DNA of 37,600 nucleotides. Source: an uncultured Akkermansia sp. GTDB lineage: Bacteria; Verrucomicrobiota; Verrucomicrobiia; Verrucomicrobiales; Akkermansiaceae. The stretch covers positions 1 through 37,600 of the forward strand of contig CANQGG010000017.1 of the NCBI GenBank assembly GCA_947601655.1, written 5' to 3'. The translations under genes were made by a program, and so were the position numbers. This document shows positions 4,995-19,900 of this stretch, piece by piece (the first letter of the stretch is position 1; each line of letters starts with the position of its first letter). The notes beneath the pieces were generated by a model. That model was not told the DNA's origin. It did not search any database and saw nothing but the letters and a program-made list of their open reading frames with translations.

Positions 4995-7900
4995 TCAGAA
5001 ACTAATCTTGTATCCTGCGCCTGCGTTGAAGTTGGTGTAATTCTCGCGTATCTCCACAGAGGCGTCGATGAACAAGGTGCCGCCGCGTGAGCCGATGGGC
5101 AGAGTGAGACCCGCGCCAAGCTCAAGTCCCAGCGCTCCCGGGTCCGCGCTCTCCACCTCCTGGTTCAGGTCGCCGTGCAGCAGGGAGTTCGTCGCCTTGC
5201 CCGCGCTGTCTCCGGCGTCCGCCTTCACGAGGGCGCGCGCCTCAAACACCGAGGACCGCCCGAACACATTCTCATGCACCACGCTCTGGAACCGCGCGCC
5301 CGCGCCGAATGTCAGCGTATTCGCCGTCACGTCGTCCACGCGCAGTCCTGCGTCGCTTCCCGTCTCGTCGTAGCCGTTCACCTTCGCATAGCGGAACTGC
5401 ACGTTGAAGAGCGGCTGGATGGCCCGCGTCCCTTCCGGGTTCAGCATCTTCGTGTACGCCACCTCGTAGAGCAGCCCAGCGGAGAAGCCGTCCGTGTCCC
5501 CGTGGGTCCGGTAGGCGCCGTCCGCGCTGTAGACCACGGAGCGGTCCAGCGAGATATCCGCAGCCCCGATGGTGCCGACGAAGGTGTGGCTCCAGGCGCC
5601 GTGCTGCGTGTGGTAGAAGGCGCTCACGTACGTGAAGTCCATATCGCCCTTGCCGTTGTCGGCGGAGTCCGTCTTCAGGTCGTTGTACATCGCAGAGAGA
5701 GCGAGTCCGAGCGAGCTGCGGGCAGAGACCTCCATCTCCGCGCCCAGGGTGCCGCCCCAGCCGTTGAGGGTGTAGCCCGGCGCATACCCGTCCGCGTCCA
5801 CCTTGTGGTAGGCGGAATCCACATTCACCCAGGCATGCACGCGGAAGCCCACCGGGTCGGCGTTCACATCCGCGTCGCCCGTCATCATGGCGCGGTTGCG
5901 GATGCTCTCCGCCTGCCGCCGCACATCCTCCAGGGCCGCGCTGCCCAGCGTCGACACCGAGCTGCCCGCCACGGCCGCGTACGTGCGGTCCATGTCCGCA
6001 ATGGGCGCCACCATGCCGAGCGCCGTGTAGATGCTCGGGTTGTAGTGCTCGGAAATCGCAAACGCCAGCTTGTACAGGTCGCCTCCCTGCCCTTCGCCGC
6101 GCACGTACTTCCCGGCCTTCGTCCTCGCGGAGTCCACATCCCACATCAGGTTCGCCCCGGCGCGCACATTCTTGTCCATGCCGTTCGTCAGCCAGACGTT
6201 CGTGTCGCTCTCCACGGTGGAGACGTACCAGGAGCCGTCCTCCCCGTGCTGCAGCGTGCCGGAGAAGTGCGAGGACCCGAGTCCCGAGAAGCCCACATCC
6301 AGCTTATCCGCGGTCTCCTGATTCATCTTCAGCCCCAGCGAAATTTCGTCCTCCGGGGTCGCGTTCAGCTCGAAGGTGAGCTTCGCCTTCTTCCCGTTCG
6401 AGCTGTCCACGGTCAAATTCTCCTCCGTTTTCAGCGTGTGTCCGTTGCCGAAGTAGCCCAAAGTCAGGTCGCTGCCGCCGGCGAGAGTCAAACCTCGCAG
6501 ATTCACGTCCTGCTGGTCGGCATCCACCGCCAGGTGTCCGTTCTCCTGCACATTCACATCCCATCCCTTGTCGGTGACGAGGACATCCTTCAGGCGCAGA
6601 CCGGCGTCTCCCTGCACATCCAGCTTGCCGTTGCCTCTCAGCTTGCCGGTGAAGGCGTCTCCGCCCGGCTCAGCCGGCTCCACTCCCTTGCCGGTGATGT
6701 GCAGCGTGGATTGTCTGCTGCTGTCGCCGCCTACCACCTCGCCGCCGCCCGTGAGACGACCCACGCTGTTGTCCGTTCTCTTGCCCAGGTCGAAGGTAGC
6801 CCCCGCGCCGATGGACGCCTCGCCTTCCAGGTTCACCCAGCCGCCGTCGGAACTTGTCGTACCCACGGTCAGACCGGATCCCGCGCCCTTCAGCACGAGA
6901 TCGCCCTTCAGCGCCTCATCCCTCGTGCCGATTGAGCCTCCCTCCGTGAGCACGATGTTCCCGCCGTCCTCCGCGGTCACGTCGGCCTCGCCTGTCACCG
7001 CAGAGCCTTTCACCGTCAGCTTGCTGGACGCCCCCTCCACGGGTTTGCCGCTACTATCCTTCTGCGCCGCGCCGGAGACGGTGATGTCGCTGTCGTGCAG
7101 CTTCGCGCCGCCCTGCACGGTCACGTCGGCCCCGCCCTTCACAGCGAGATCCACGCCGTCCAGGCCGGTCTCTCTCCCGTCCTTGCCGTCGCCGTCCGTG
7201 ATGGTCAGCGTGCTCTTCTTGTAGGTGGTCTTGCCCTCCTCATCGGTGGCGGTGGACGAGCCGCTCACCTCCAGCGCGCCGCTGCCGTCGCCGGTGATCG
7301 TCGTATCCGCCAGCGTCGTGCCTCCCTCCTTCTCATGGTTGTCCAGGGTGAGGCTTGCGCCCTCGTTGATCACGATGTCGCCGCCGCTCGCCTTCGCAGC
7401 CTCCCCTTCCCCGGTCGTCTGCTCCACGATGTCGCCCGTGGTCGTCTTCGATCCGTTCGTGAAGGTGATGCCCTTGTCCTCCTTGCCCCTCGTCTCGCCG
7501 TAGTTCCAGACCAGGGAGCCCATCGTGTTCGCGCTGCCGCCCTGCACGGTCACGGACCCGTCGGAAAGCTTCAGATCGCCCTTGATCCGTAGGCCGCCGT
7601 TGCCCGTCGCGCTGCTGCCGAGGGCGAGATTGCCCGCCCCTTCCTTCTCGAAGTTCACAGTGGCGTCCTCGCTCACGATCGTCCCTTCGAAGATGGTATC
7701 CACGCCGCGAACGTCGAAGCCGTCCTTCTTCTCGTCGTTCACCACGTGCCCCTGTTCATCGGTGATCTGCCCCTTGCCGAAGCCTGTGTCGTCCACACCT
7801 TCCTTCACCTCGCTATTGTGCAGCTTCACCGTCACATCGTCCATCTCGCCCGGGTTGCCTTCCTCATCCGTCTGCGACCCCCTCTCGTCGTTCACGACCA

Positions 7901-10900
7901 GTTCCGCCCCTTCCAGACCGACCAGGTTGTTCAGGGTGACGTCGAAAACGTCCGCCGCGTCGAAGTTCAGCACGAATGCCGTATCCTTATCCACCACGAC
8001 CGCCTTGGATTCCTTCAGGTGCTCGTAGGCGCCGCCCTCGCCTTCAGAGGTGTCGACGCTGAGCGCATCCCCGGCGGAGCGATTCGGTCCCAGAGCCAGA
8101 TAGACGTCCTTGCTCGTGCCGCCCAGCACGATGGAGCCGCCGTCAATGCCCTTGATGCGGAAGCCGAGGCTGGAAAGCAGCGCCGTGGAGGAAGCTCCCT
8201 CATCGGGTCCGGTCAGAGCGCGCAGATCCGGCAGATCCCCGCCCAGGTCCAGCGTGCCGTTCGTCACGTGCAGCCAGGTCTCGGCATCGGCCTTGCGGTG
8301 CTCTTGCAGCACATCCAGCAGACCCTCGTTCGTGAAGTCGAGCACGAATCCGCTCGCGCCGTCCGCGCTCTGCGTGGCCTTCAGCGTGTGCTTCTTGCCG
8401 TCGTTCGAGAATTGCACCAGGTCCGTCCCATTTCCTCCGGCCGCGGTGATATTGCTTCCGCCGAAGTAGAGATGCATCTGCACCTTGTCGAGCTTCAGGT
8501 CGCCGCCGACATTCACCAGCGCGCCGTCGGTGCTCCCTCGGTTCACCACGATGTCGTCGAGCTGGGCGCCCTGCGTCCCGCCGATATCCACCACGCCGGT
8601 CGCATCCACCTTGAGTTGCGCGCCTGTCTTCTCCGTCATCGCCTGCAGCAGCGTGCCCTTCTTCAGGGTCAGCTCGCCCTTGCCGTTTGTGCCGGTCAGC
8701 TTCGCGCCGCCCCATGTCGCCCCCTCGCCATCCAGCTCGAAGCTGTCGTTGCCGACGTTCAGGGTGCCGGTGGAGGTGCTCGCCCCTGTCAGAATGATGG
8801 TGTGAGCTCCGTCAACCGAAGAGGAAATCAGGTTCACCGAATTGCCGTACGCCTCGCTGCCCACCGCGCCGGTCAGCGTGACCTCCCCGGCATTGTCCGC
8901 CAGCTTCATCGTGATGGTGCCCGTGCCCGCCAGGTTGAAGCCGTAGGTCACATTCCCTTCATCCGCCAGATCAAGCGTCCAGCTGGAGGTGGAGGCAGCC
9001 TCATTCGCAGGCGCCGCCGCCCGCGCGGCATAATTCGCCTTCCGCGCCTGTCCGCCGGTTGTCAGCCCCGCCACGATCGTGCCCTCGAAGTTCGCGATCT
9101 TGCCCGCATACGTGTGCGTGAAGTTGGTGGTCGGCGTATTGCCCCGGGCATTCGCCAGCACGCCGTCGCCGCTGAGTCCATCCGCCGTGGCGAGTCTCAC
9201 CACCGCATTCGGATTCGCCCCGCTGCGCGCGTAGCCGCCCACGAGGTTCGTGCCCGTCACCTTCAGGCTCTGCACATTCACCCCGCCGCTCAGATCCGCC
9301 GCCGCGTCGAACACCATGGCGCGTCCCGCCAGCTCCAGGTCAGTCTTTGCGTTGTTCACGTCCTTCGCGCCGCCCACTGCCGCTGCGTCGGCAAGCTGCA
9401 CGGCGTCTGCCGTCCCATTGCCCACCAGGGCGATCGCCCCGGCAAATCCGCTGTTGTTCGCGCTCACCGTGTAGCTGCCGCCGTCGTTCGCCGCGCCGAT
9501 CTCGACCCTCGCCCGGGCGTCAAAGCCCTCGCCCAGACCGGGAAGAATCTCCTTCCCCCATGCTTCATCCATGCGCTTCTCGCTCTGGAAGGGAGAATTC
9601 ACCTCCAGCGCGCCGTTATCCGCAGTCTGCAGGCCCAGCGTCGCCCCTTCCACCACATGGATGTCGCCGGTCAGCTTCGCGCTGCCGCCGTGCATCTTGT
9701 ACGTCAGGTTGCCTTCGCGGGCGGTGATGGACCCCGCATACTCGGCGTCCTCCTTCGTCTCCGCCCATTCCACGGTCAGCCCGAAGCGGCCCGTCTTGTT
9801 CACGCCGCACTGCAGCGCGCCGACAAGAGCGCCGTTTTCCTTCGCCTTCTCAACCGTCGTCCCCGCGTCGCCCACGGTGATGCCCTTGCTCTGCTCCGGA
9901 GCCTCGTAAGTCGTCGCTTCCCCGACCGTATCCACAAATTGCTCGTAGGTCTTGCCCACTTGCAGCTGCAGAAGCGTACTCTGCGGGAGCGTCACCTGCT
10001 TATTCACCAGGTCTTCCTTCCGGTCCTGCATGTAGAGCTCGCCGCCGCCGTCCTCCTCCGTCTTTTTCTCCTCGATGGCCAGCACGCCGCCCTGCATGGA
10101 CACATTCGTATCCGTCCCCAGCGCGCTGTCGCTCGCCAGAGCCAGTGTGCCGTCCAGCAGATCCACGTTCGGAATCTCGTTGTTCTCCGTCTGCAGCTCG
10201 ACTCGTCCGCCCTCCACATAGAGGGTGCCTCCCTCGCCCGTCTGCTTGTTGCCCTGCAGCTGGATGCTGCCTTCGCCGGTGAAGGTGTAATCGCCCTCCA
10301 CGTACACATTCCCCGGGGTCACCTTCTCCGTCACGTTCACTTCGCCCTCGCCGCTTCCCTTGAAGTACACTTCCGGCGCCTGGCTGACTTCTCCTGCGCC
10401 CTCTTCAGCGGGCTTCCAGTCGCCGGAGTTGCTCGCCGTGGCGTTGTTGTCCCAGGTGCCGCCGCCCGTGCCGGATTCGCTGTCGCCCTGCCATACCCAT
10501 TCGTTCGGGTCGGCGGAGAGACTCAGCACGAGGCTGTTGCCCCTCTTCATGAGTCGCGCCTCAAAATCGCCCTCTTCAGTCTGGGCAGCCACCCATGCAT
10601 CCAGCATGCCCTGCAGGCTCATCTTTTCGGTCTCTTCGCCTTCTCCCTCCACGTCATGCTCCGCATTGAGGTCGAAGTAGGAGCCGATGTTGTCCGTCGT
10701 GAACTCCGCCTCCGTGATGCCGCCCACGAGGTAGTAATCGCCTGCCGCCAGCCCTCGGATGTCGCCGAGCCACAGGCTGAGCATCTCGCCCCCGAACTCA
10801 CTGAACTTCGTGTCGAAGGTCAGTCCGCCCGCCACTTTCAGAAGGGGATTCTCCTTCGTGGCAAGTCCCTGCGCGGCCGCGCCCGTCAGGTTGAATTGCA

Positions 10901-13900
10901 GCCCGCCGCCCAGCGTCATCCCGCCGGTCACCTCGATGCGCCCGCCCTGGATGTTCAGCACCCCGTCGAAGAGACGCTCGCTGCCCGCCACCTGTGCGCC
11001 GGAGACCGACCCCACCTTCAGCGTGCCCGCGCCCGCCTTCGTGAAGGTCCCGATATTCTCCACATCGTGGGAGAGCACCAGCGCCTTCGCCGTCACATCG
11101 CTCTCGTTGGTGATGGTATTGAAGTCCTGCAGCGTCACGTTCCCCAGGTCACGCGGACTATCCTTGCCCTCAGCATCCGTGACCTTGTCGATGACGAGGC
11201 TCGCATCCTCCACCCTGGATGTGTCGTAATCTGACCCGTACTCCGCCTTGCGGTAGCCGCCGGAGAGCACATGCTCGCCCTCGCCGACGAACGTGAAGCC
11301 CTCGCCGAGGGTGACGTCCACCTCCCTCGTCGTGGATTGCAGCGGGGTTTTTCCCTCCGCCGCGAGCTTCTCGTGCCAGCCTGCAGCAAACACATCGCCG
11401 GTCAGCGTGCCGCTCTGGAGGTCGATCGTGACTTTATCCTTCGACATCTGCAACGTCGCGCCTTCATCCGGCTTCCTGCCGCAATCCGTCTTGCGGTAGT
11501 TGCCGCCGATGATGTTGCCGTCGATGGCCGCGCCGTTCACGTTGATGGCGATGGCCGCCGGCGTCTGCTTATTCCCGTCGCTCATCAGATGGAAGATCAG
11601 CAGGTCAGAGTGATCCTGCACGTCGCTGTAGTGCCCGCCCACCACGTTGCCCGTGATGCTGCCGCCGCTGAGGTTCAGCGTCACGTTGCCGCTGACAAGC
11701 CTGTTATCGTCCCCGCTTCCTTCCGAGTGCCTGTGGTTGCTCACGTAGCTGCCGCCCACCACGTGCCCCGTAATCGTGCCGCCCGTGATGTTCAGCGTCG
11801 TATCGCCCACCATCATGGTGTGCGAGCCGCCCGTGCCCGTGTCGATGAGCATGCTGCCACCCACCACGGCCAGCCCCGCGTGTTCGTGGCCTCCCCCCTT
11901 CTCGGCGGTGATCGTGCCCTTGTTGATGGTCAGCTCCACATCGCTGACTTTCAGCGCGCCGCCCGAGCCCGTATCCGTCAGGTAGCTGCCGCCCACCACC
12001 ACGCCGTTGATCGTCGGCGCGAGCGAATCCTCCTCCGCCTTGCCGATGGTCAGCTTCGTCGTCCCGTCTATCTCCGCGTTGTACCCTCCGGCCGCTTTCG
12101 TCACCCCGTTGAAGTTCGCGTAGTCGCCGCCCACGATGCGGATGTCGTCGAACGTGCCGGAGTAGATCTTCACCTCCGTCGCCACCTTCTGCCCGCTGTC
12201 CAGCTCCGCGCCGGTGCGCTTGTTGTAGTCCTGACCATCGTGCTCATAGTAATCGCCGCCCACGATGAAGGCAAAATCCCCGAGGTTCGACTTCCGGAAA
12301 TCGATGTTTTCCCCATCGATGGTAATATCCGTCTTGCCGGTGGTCTCGTTTTTGCCCGTTCCCGCGCCGCCACCGGTGTAGTTGCCGCCCACCACGCGCC
12401 AGAAGGAGCCGGCATCCAGCCGAATACTCGTGTCGCCCGTGAAGGTCAGATTATGCTCACCCGCTGCCGAGTCCCCGAACCACGCCCCGCCCGCGATCAC
12501 ATCGCGGTACAGACCTCCGTTGATGGTGATGTCCGTGTTCCCGGTGAACTCCGTCCAGCCGCCGCCGAACGCCTCGCGACGGCTCGCGCCGTTGATGCCC
12601 TGTGTGAAGATATGCCCGCTGTTTGCGTCAATCGACGTCCCGTTCCGCTGCGGCGTCACGGCAGTGATGCTGATGTGGGTGTCCCCGGTGAAGCTGCCCC
12701 TCCTTTCGCCCGAATCCGTCGCGGACTTCTCCGTGGTGTAGTTGCCGCCCACGATGGCTTTCTCGAAGGTCCCCTTCTTCTGGGATGTGTACGAGTGCTC
12801 CCCCTCGTCTGCCTCGCCCTTTTGGTGTTCCCCGACGAAATTCAGCGTGATGAATGCATCGCCGTAGAACTTCGGGAGAATCTGCTTCTGCTCCGCATCC
12901 ACGCCGCTGGAGTCGATCCACGCGTTGCCGCCCACGATGGCTGCAAAGGCTCCCCACTCGTGCCCCTCGCCCTCCGGCGTGCCGTCAGAAATCTTCGGCG
13001 CGCTACTGGCATTCCCCGTCAGGGGTTCGTAGAGGAAAATGTGCGTGTTGCCGCGGTAGGCGTAGAGGCTCGTGTTCGGCGTGCCGCTCGTCAGCGTGCT
13101 GCCGCCCACGATGCCGCCCTTCACCTCCGCGTCGTACACGCTGATGAAGCTGTCTCCCTTGAAGGTGAACGAAGAGTTGTTCACGTGGTTGCCGCCCACG
13201 ATGTAGTCCACCTCGCCCCCGCCTTCCACCTGGATGTGGGTGTCCCCGGTGAAGCCCGCGTAGAAGTCGGCTCCCGCCGTCGTCAGACAGCTCGCGCCGC
13301 CCACCAGCAGGTGCAGGTGCTTGTTCTCAGCCTCCCCATCGTACTTGAAGTCGATGTAGCTCGAATAGTGCAGAACCGACGTCGTGTCCTTGTCACGGAA
13401 CACCTTGCCGCCCACCACAGAAGCGTACTGCTCGCTCGACCCCGCCGTCAGCCGTATCAGCGTCTCGCCGCCTTTGGTGTACGTCTTGGAGCCGGCGAGC
13501 TCCAGCGCGTGGCTGGCAAAGTCGTCGCCCGTGCCGTCAAATTCCGCTCCCGTCCCGCTCCAGGTCCTCCCATTGAAGTCGGAATTCACCGGCGCGCCGG
13601 ACAATCCGCCGACATCTCCCCAGGCGGAATCCCAGGAACCCGTCGAGACGGTGAAGCCGTCCAGCGTCAGGTACAGGTGATGAGTTCCCGTTCCGCCGCC
13701 AATGCTCTCGCCGTCCCGCCATGTGAATTCCGGGTTCTGCGGATTGTCGATCCCGGAAAGATAGAGGAATGCCTTAAGCCGCTCAAGTTCGGCTTCCAGC
13801 TCCTCCCCGGTCTTCGTCGTCACGATGCCCAGGTCGATGCCGGTCTGGTAGTTGGCGGCCGAAACCCGTGTGATGTCGATGTTCAGATACGTCGTCCCTC

Positions 13901-16900
13901 CCTCGCTATTCGTGCCGAAGACGTCATCCGTGAAGATCATGGAACTCAGGAACAGCGTCTTGTCCGCCCCGTCCACGTAGTGCAGGGTAAGCCCGCCGTC
14001 CACGCCGAGTTGCGCGCTCGTCAGGGGATTGCTCTCCACGCCGGTGACGCCGTCCTTCCACACCAGGGCGCCCTCGTAGCTCATGTACAAATCGCCGCCT
14101 TCCACATTCACCTTGTTGCCGAAGGTGTACTTGCCCGTTCCCTGCTTGTAGAACATGGAGCCGTGCTGCGTGTCCACGTATATCTCCGCGTTCGTCCCGC
14201 TCAGTATGAGGCTTCCCTCTCCGCTCTCCTGATTGACAGGCCCGATGTACACCCTGGCTCCCTCAGCCACGGTCGCCGTGATGGCGGCATCCCCCGTGTT
14301 GTGGATGTTCTCCAGGTGCAGCTCCTGTCCGGAAACCATGCTGCCGAAGGCCACCGTGCCGCTCAGCGTGCCGATGTGCGCCAGTTGCCCGTGTCCCGCG
14401 CTCGTGCCCCACTTGAACACGCCATTCCCGCTCGAGGTAAGGCTCTTCAGGTGCACCTCCTGCGTCCCCGCTGTGCCGCCGTTCACCGCAGTCAGGTCGA
14501 TGATTCCCCCGTCGCCCAGGGTGACGTTCACATTCCGCTCGTCCTCATTGAAGTCATCGCCCTCCAGCGCCAGAGCCAGGGTAGAGCTCGCCCCCACGCT
14601 GATGTCCAGCGTGCTGGCATCGCCTGCCTCCTCTCCCGGCTTGCCCTTCACCTCCCCGCTCTTCAGGGTGAGGGTCGCGCCGTTGCCCACCGTCGCCGCG
14701 CCGCCGCTGATGGTCAGGGCCTGCCCTGCCTCGCCGAGGGTCGCGCTCGTGCCGCTTCCGCTCACGGTCAGCGTGCCGCCGATCGTCACTGCCCCGCCGG
14801 TCAGCGTCAACGCGCTGCCATCGCCGGTCACAGAGGCGCCGCCGCCGATGGTGGTAGCCCCCGTGCCGATGATCGAAAGTTTGCTGCTGGTCACCGTCAC
14901 CGCCCCGGCAAGGGTCGTCGCCCCGCCGTCCAGCACGAGCTCGCCGCCCGACACCGTCAGCTCATTGCCCGTGTACGTGCCCGTAATCGTCTGCTTCCCG
15001 GCGCCCTTCTTCACGAGGCTCAGCCCGCTCGTCGCCCCGCTCGCACGCGTCACATCCGCGGTCACTTTCGCGCCGTCGTCGAGATTCGTCGTCCCGTCAA
15101 ACGCCTTCCCGTCGAAATCGATAGTCAGCGTGGTATCTGCGCCCTGGATGGATGCGCCCACCACACCGTCGGCGCCCTCCAGGTACTTCACCGTGTAGCC
15201 GTCAGTCGCCCCGGCCGTCACATCCAGCACGCGCGCCGTACCGGCCGTCGTGCCGGAGAACTCGATGGCGTAGTTCGCGAGCGCACTTCCCGCTGTGTAG
15301 CCCAACTGCAGGATTCCCTGCGCAATGTCGAGCCGTCCCCTGCTGTTCGCCGTCGTGGTGAAAGTCGCGCCAAGGACAAGACTCCCATTCCCCTTCTTGG
15401 TGATGGTGTGTGTATTCCCGTTCAGCTCGCCTGTCAGCGTGAACACCGAACCGACCTCATTGGAGGTCTCCAAATTCCGCATCACCTCGATGGACGTATC
15501 TCCCTCCGCCACGATTCCCCAGTTCGTCGTGTAGGTCGAGTCGTTGCTGTGCACATACAGCGCCGCATCAATCTCGGGGGACTGTCCCGAGAACTGGAAC
15601 TCATCAGAAGTCGCATGGGAGCCATCTCCCGCCAGATGCAGGACCCCCACATTCTGACTGCTCGTACTATTCAAACAATCATGGAGGGTAAGCAACAATG
15701 TGTTGCCGGACTCCACCCGGATATTCTTCGCATTGGCCAGTAATCGCTCGTTGCCTCCTTGCGGATTCAAATCAGCCTTCAGTATAAAGGTCGAGCCTGC
15801 TCCGTTCCCTGTCTTGCGGAGGTACAAGTTCTCGATCTTTGTTGTATCGCTGATGGCGCCGTTATTCAGGAAATACCACAGGACTCCGCTGCCGCCGGAG
15901 CTCACGACCTGGACACCGGCATCCTCGAGAACCAGAGAGCCGCTCCCCGCCACGCGCGCCGCCTGGCTCCCACTGATTCCCTGCAGCGAATTCGCGCCAT
16001 GGAAGGTGAGAGTGCCATTCAGGGTGATGCGGGTATCGCCTGTTCCGAAGTTCTTGGTGCCGGAAGAATACACATCCACGCTGGCACCCGCATCGATGGT
16101 GAGGTGCCCGAGAGTCAGTGCGTTGCTGCCTCCTGCCGTGCCGAGCTGCAGCGTGCCATTCTTCACCGTCGTGTCCGCCACATTCACCTTGCCCGTGAGG
16201 ATCTGGGTATAGGTTCCGTCCTTCACGAGATGCAGCCCTCCGCTCCCCAACTCACCGCTGAATGTCTCCGGATCAGCAGCGCCTTCCATGCCGAGCGTGA
16301 GATGCCCTTTACCGAATACCTTGCCACTGCCGCTGAGCGATTTCAGCGTCAACTTCACATTATCGTATCCATCTACACTGCCCAAACCGACAGTCAGCCT
16401 GCCTTTCAGCTGGAAGGAACCAAGGGTGTTGTCGCCCTGCCCATGCACAACGAGTTCGCCATCGCTGTTCACGACAACGGCCCCCGCAGTGGTCAGCAGC
16501 CCATTCATCACGAGCGTCGCAGTCGCCGCATTATCCGGACCTGTCCCTGTTCCGTCGCCCACGGTAATCGTGCCGCTGGCATAGGCTCCGCCGAAGATCT
16601 GGTACCCATTGCTCAGCGTGATAGAGCCGACATGCCCCAGACTGCCTCCGAAGACGTTGCTCTCGTCCGCTGCCTTGGCGTTCTCGCTGTTGTTGATGGT
16701 CAAACTCACCGTCGCATCATCACTCCCCGCGCTGATCGCCCCGCTGCCGGAGAGCTTGCTGAGAGTCAGCGTGGCACCCCCGCTTCCGCTGCCCAGCGTC
16801 AGCGTGCCGCTCACATCCATCGCCGCCGCCGTCACACTCTGAGCCGTCAGGGTCTGGCTCGCGCCGTTCGCCACGGTGAGGGTCGCCAGATCGCTCAGGT

Positions 16901-19900
16901 CGGCGCCCGAGTAGCTGCCGCCCGTGCCGGTGATGGTCAGCGTCACCTTGTGTCCGCTTGCCCCCATGCCGCTGGCAAACGCGCCGCCGCCGTTCAACTT
17001 CCCGACGTGGAGGTCGAAGTCGCCCGTCGCCCCTGCCGCGCCCAGGGTCAGCGTGCCGGTCAGGGTGAGGTCATCGATCGTCGTCGCGCCCTCCGTTCCC
17101 TGCCCATTCGCGTTCCCGGAAAGGGTCAGAGCGGCGGATCTCCCCACCTCCAGCTTGCTCAGGTACAGCGCGCCGCTGAGGCTCTGCCCCGTGCCGTTCA
17201 CCGTGAGGCTCACCTTATCCCCCGCCGCGCCGATCGTGCCGCTGAAGGCGTGAGTCCCCGTGCCGGTCAGGGTAAGCTGCCCCGCGTTCGCCTCAATCGA
17301 CGTCACCGCCCCGCCGCCATCGAGGCCGACGATGCTCGCGCCGGTTCCCACCGCCAGCGTGCCTGTCACCGTCACCTTCGAGAACGCCGCCGTGCCTTTC
17401 AGCTGCACCGTGCCCGCCGAAATTGTCAGCTCCCCGTTCGCGCTCAGGCTCTTGCCCGCCGCGCTGCCGTCCAGCAGCAGCGTTCCGTCGCCGTTCTTGG
17501 TGATGCCCGCGCTGCCGCTCATGCCGCCCGTCACTTCAATCGTGCTCGTGCCCGCGGCGTCGAAAGTGAACGTCCCGCTCCCCACATCCAGCGCGCCGGA
17601 GAGCGTCAGCTTGCCGCCGCTCGTGGTTCCGTCCGCGGTTCTGTCGGCAGCCGCATCCGCCGTGGCGATGCCGCCCAGCCCGCTCACCGCCCCGCTGATG
17701 ACCAGGGTGCCGTCGCCGTACTTGGTGAGCGTCTCGAGCGTGTCGGTGTCCTTCTGCGTCGCGCCCTTCACCGCCGCCGCAATCGTCCCCGTCGCGCCTG
17801 CCCCACTCACCAGGATCGCCGCATCCGCATCCAGAATCAGCTCGCCGCCGCTGAGCGTCACGCCGCCATCCAGCCGCAGCGCGCCGTACGAGAGGTACTC
17901 CTCATCGGGAACCGTCCCGTCCGTCTCAAATCCGCCGTCCGCCTTCGTGAATCCCTTGCCCGCGATGTGGATCTCGCCCGCCTGAGCGCCCTCCGTCGTC
18001 TCCACGTCCGACTGGTCGTAGTTCGTCTTCAGCCAGAGCTGCGCCCCGGAGCGCACCTCGATGCTCTTGAAATACTGGGCGTCGTCCGTGTGCCCGCCGT
18101 CCGCCGCATAGTCGTAGTAGAACACATTGCCCTCCAGCCCGATGGCCTCGCCCTCCCACGACTTATCGAAGACCTTCGTCATGTGCACCGGCGTGTGGAG
18201 GCTCTCGCCGTCCACGATGAGCCGTCCCGTGGTCCCTGCCGCGTACCCGAATCCTTTCCCGCGCGTGAGGGTCAGGGAATCCGTCAGCTTCACAGTGAGG
18301 TCCTTGTCGCCCAGATTCAGCGTGCCGTCCAGCGTCAGGCATCCGCTTCCCCCGATGGTCAGCTTGTCCGCCGCCGTCACATCCAGCCCGCCCAGCGTCA
18401 CATCGCCCGCCAGCGTCAGGGTGGTGTCGTCATTCCTGGTGATCTTCAGCTTGCTCAGGTAACTCGCGTTCCCCCCTCCCGTCGCGCCCAGCGTGAGGCT
18501 CGTCCCGTCGAAGACGATTTCACCCGCCGGCGACCCCGGAGCCTCGCTCCCCTTGTTCACCGCGCCCAGCGCCACCGTCGAATCTGCCCCGCTGAAGTGC
18601 AGCGTTGTGCTCGTCCACAGAGTCACATCCCCGCTCTGGTACACGTTTCCGCTGAACGCCAGCTCGCCCGCCTCCACGGTGATCGTGCCGCTATGCGCAC
18701 TCTCCGCCGCGCCCAGCGCGCTGCTGAAGGTCTGCGTCGCGCTGCCCTTCTTCGTGATGTTCACGCTCTGCCCAAACGTCACCCCGCTGGTGGCGCCGTC
18801 CCCATCGCTCACGCTCGTGGTATCCACCACGAGGCTGCCCGTGCCGGTGATGATGCCGTTGTCCGCCCCCGCGCCGAGTCCGCCGGTGATGGTGAGGCTG
18901 CTGCTCGCGCCCAGCTCAATCGTCCCTTGCGTCGTCGGCTCGCCCGCCGTCCCCAGGGTGAGCGCGCTCCCGCCCGCCAGGGTGTTGTGCGTGCCTGCAA
19001 ACTTCAGCGTCCCCTGCACCGTCGCGCCCGTCAGGTTCACCACGTCGTCCGCATCCGCCCCGCCCAGGGTGATGTTGCCGCCCGACTGCACAGTGATGCT
19101 GCCCTCGCTCATCTTCGTGAGGGTCTGCCCCGTGCCGGAGACGGTGATGTCCAGCCCCTTGATGCTGCCGTCAAAGCTTGCCGTCGCACTCCCGCCCAGG
19201 GTGAGCGCGCCGTCGTTGCTCTTGGTGATGGCGCCCCCGCCGGTCAGCCCTCCGTTCAGGGTCACCGCCCCGCCGATTTCGAGCTTGCCGTCCGTGTTCA
19301 CCACCACCGCGCCGGTCACACTCCCCTTGCCGAATTGCACCACACTGTCGATCGAGTCGTTGTTTTTCGCCTCCGTGATGTCATCCGTGCCATTCCCCAC
19401 GGTGAGCGCGCCGGTGATCTGCACGCCGTTCGTGCTGCTGTTGGAGAATACCAGCGTGCCGGAGTCCACACTCACCGCGTCGAAGGTCATCGCATTGCTC
19501 CCGCCGAAGGTGTGCGTATTGTTCACCGCCGCCGTGGTTTTGACCAGGAGGTCGAGATAATGCTGACCCAGTTGGCTCACCGTGCCCGTGAAGTTGCTGC
19601 CTGCCCCCGTGAGGGTGAGCGTCTCATCCTCCGCCGTCCTCCCGTCCTTTCCGCCGCTCAGCGTGCCCGTGCCGGTAATCTTCCCGGCCGTCGTCGTGCC
19701 TTTCAGCTGCAGGATGCCTCCGTCGCCCACCACCAGCTCATCCGCCGTGTTCTTGTCCCCGCTCAGCCGAAGCGTGCCTTTCTTCACCTCCACCTTCGAC
19801 CCCGTGAACGCCTGCTCGAAGTCCTGTATCTTGGCATTCGTGATGCTACTACCCACCTCCATGGTGATGGAATCCACACCCGTCAGTCCGGCGCCGTAGA

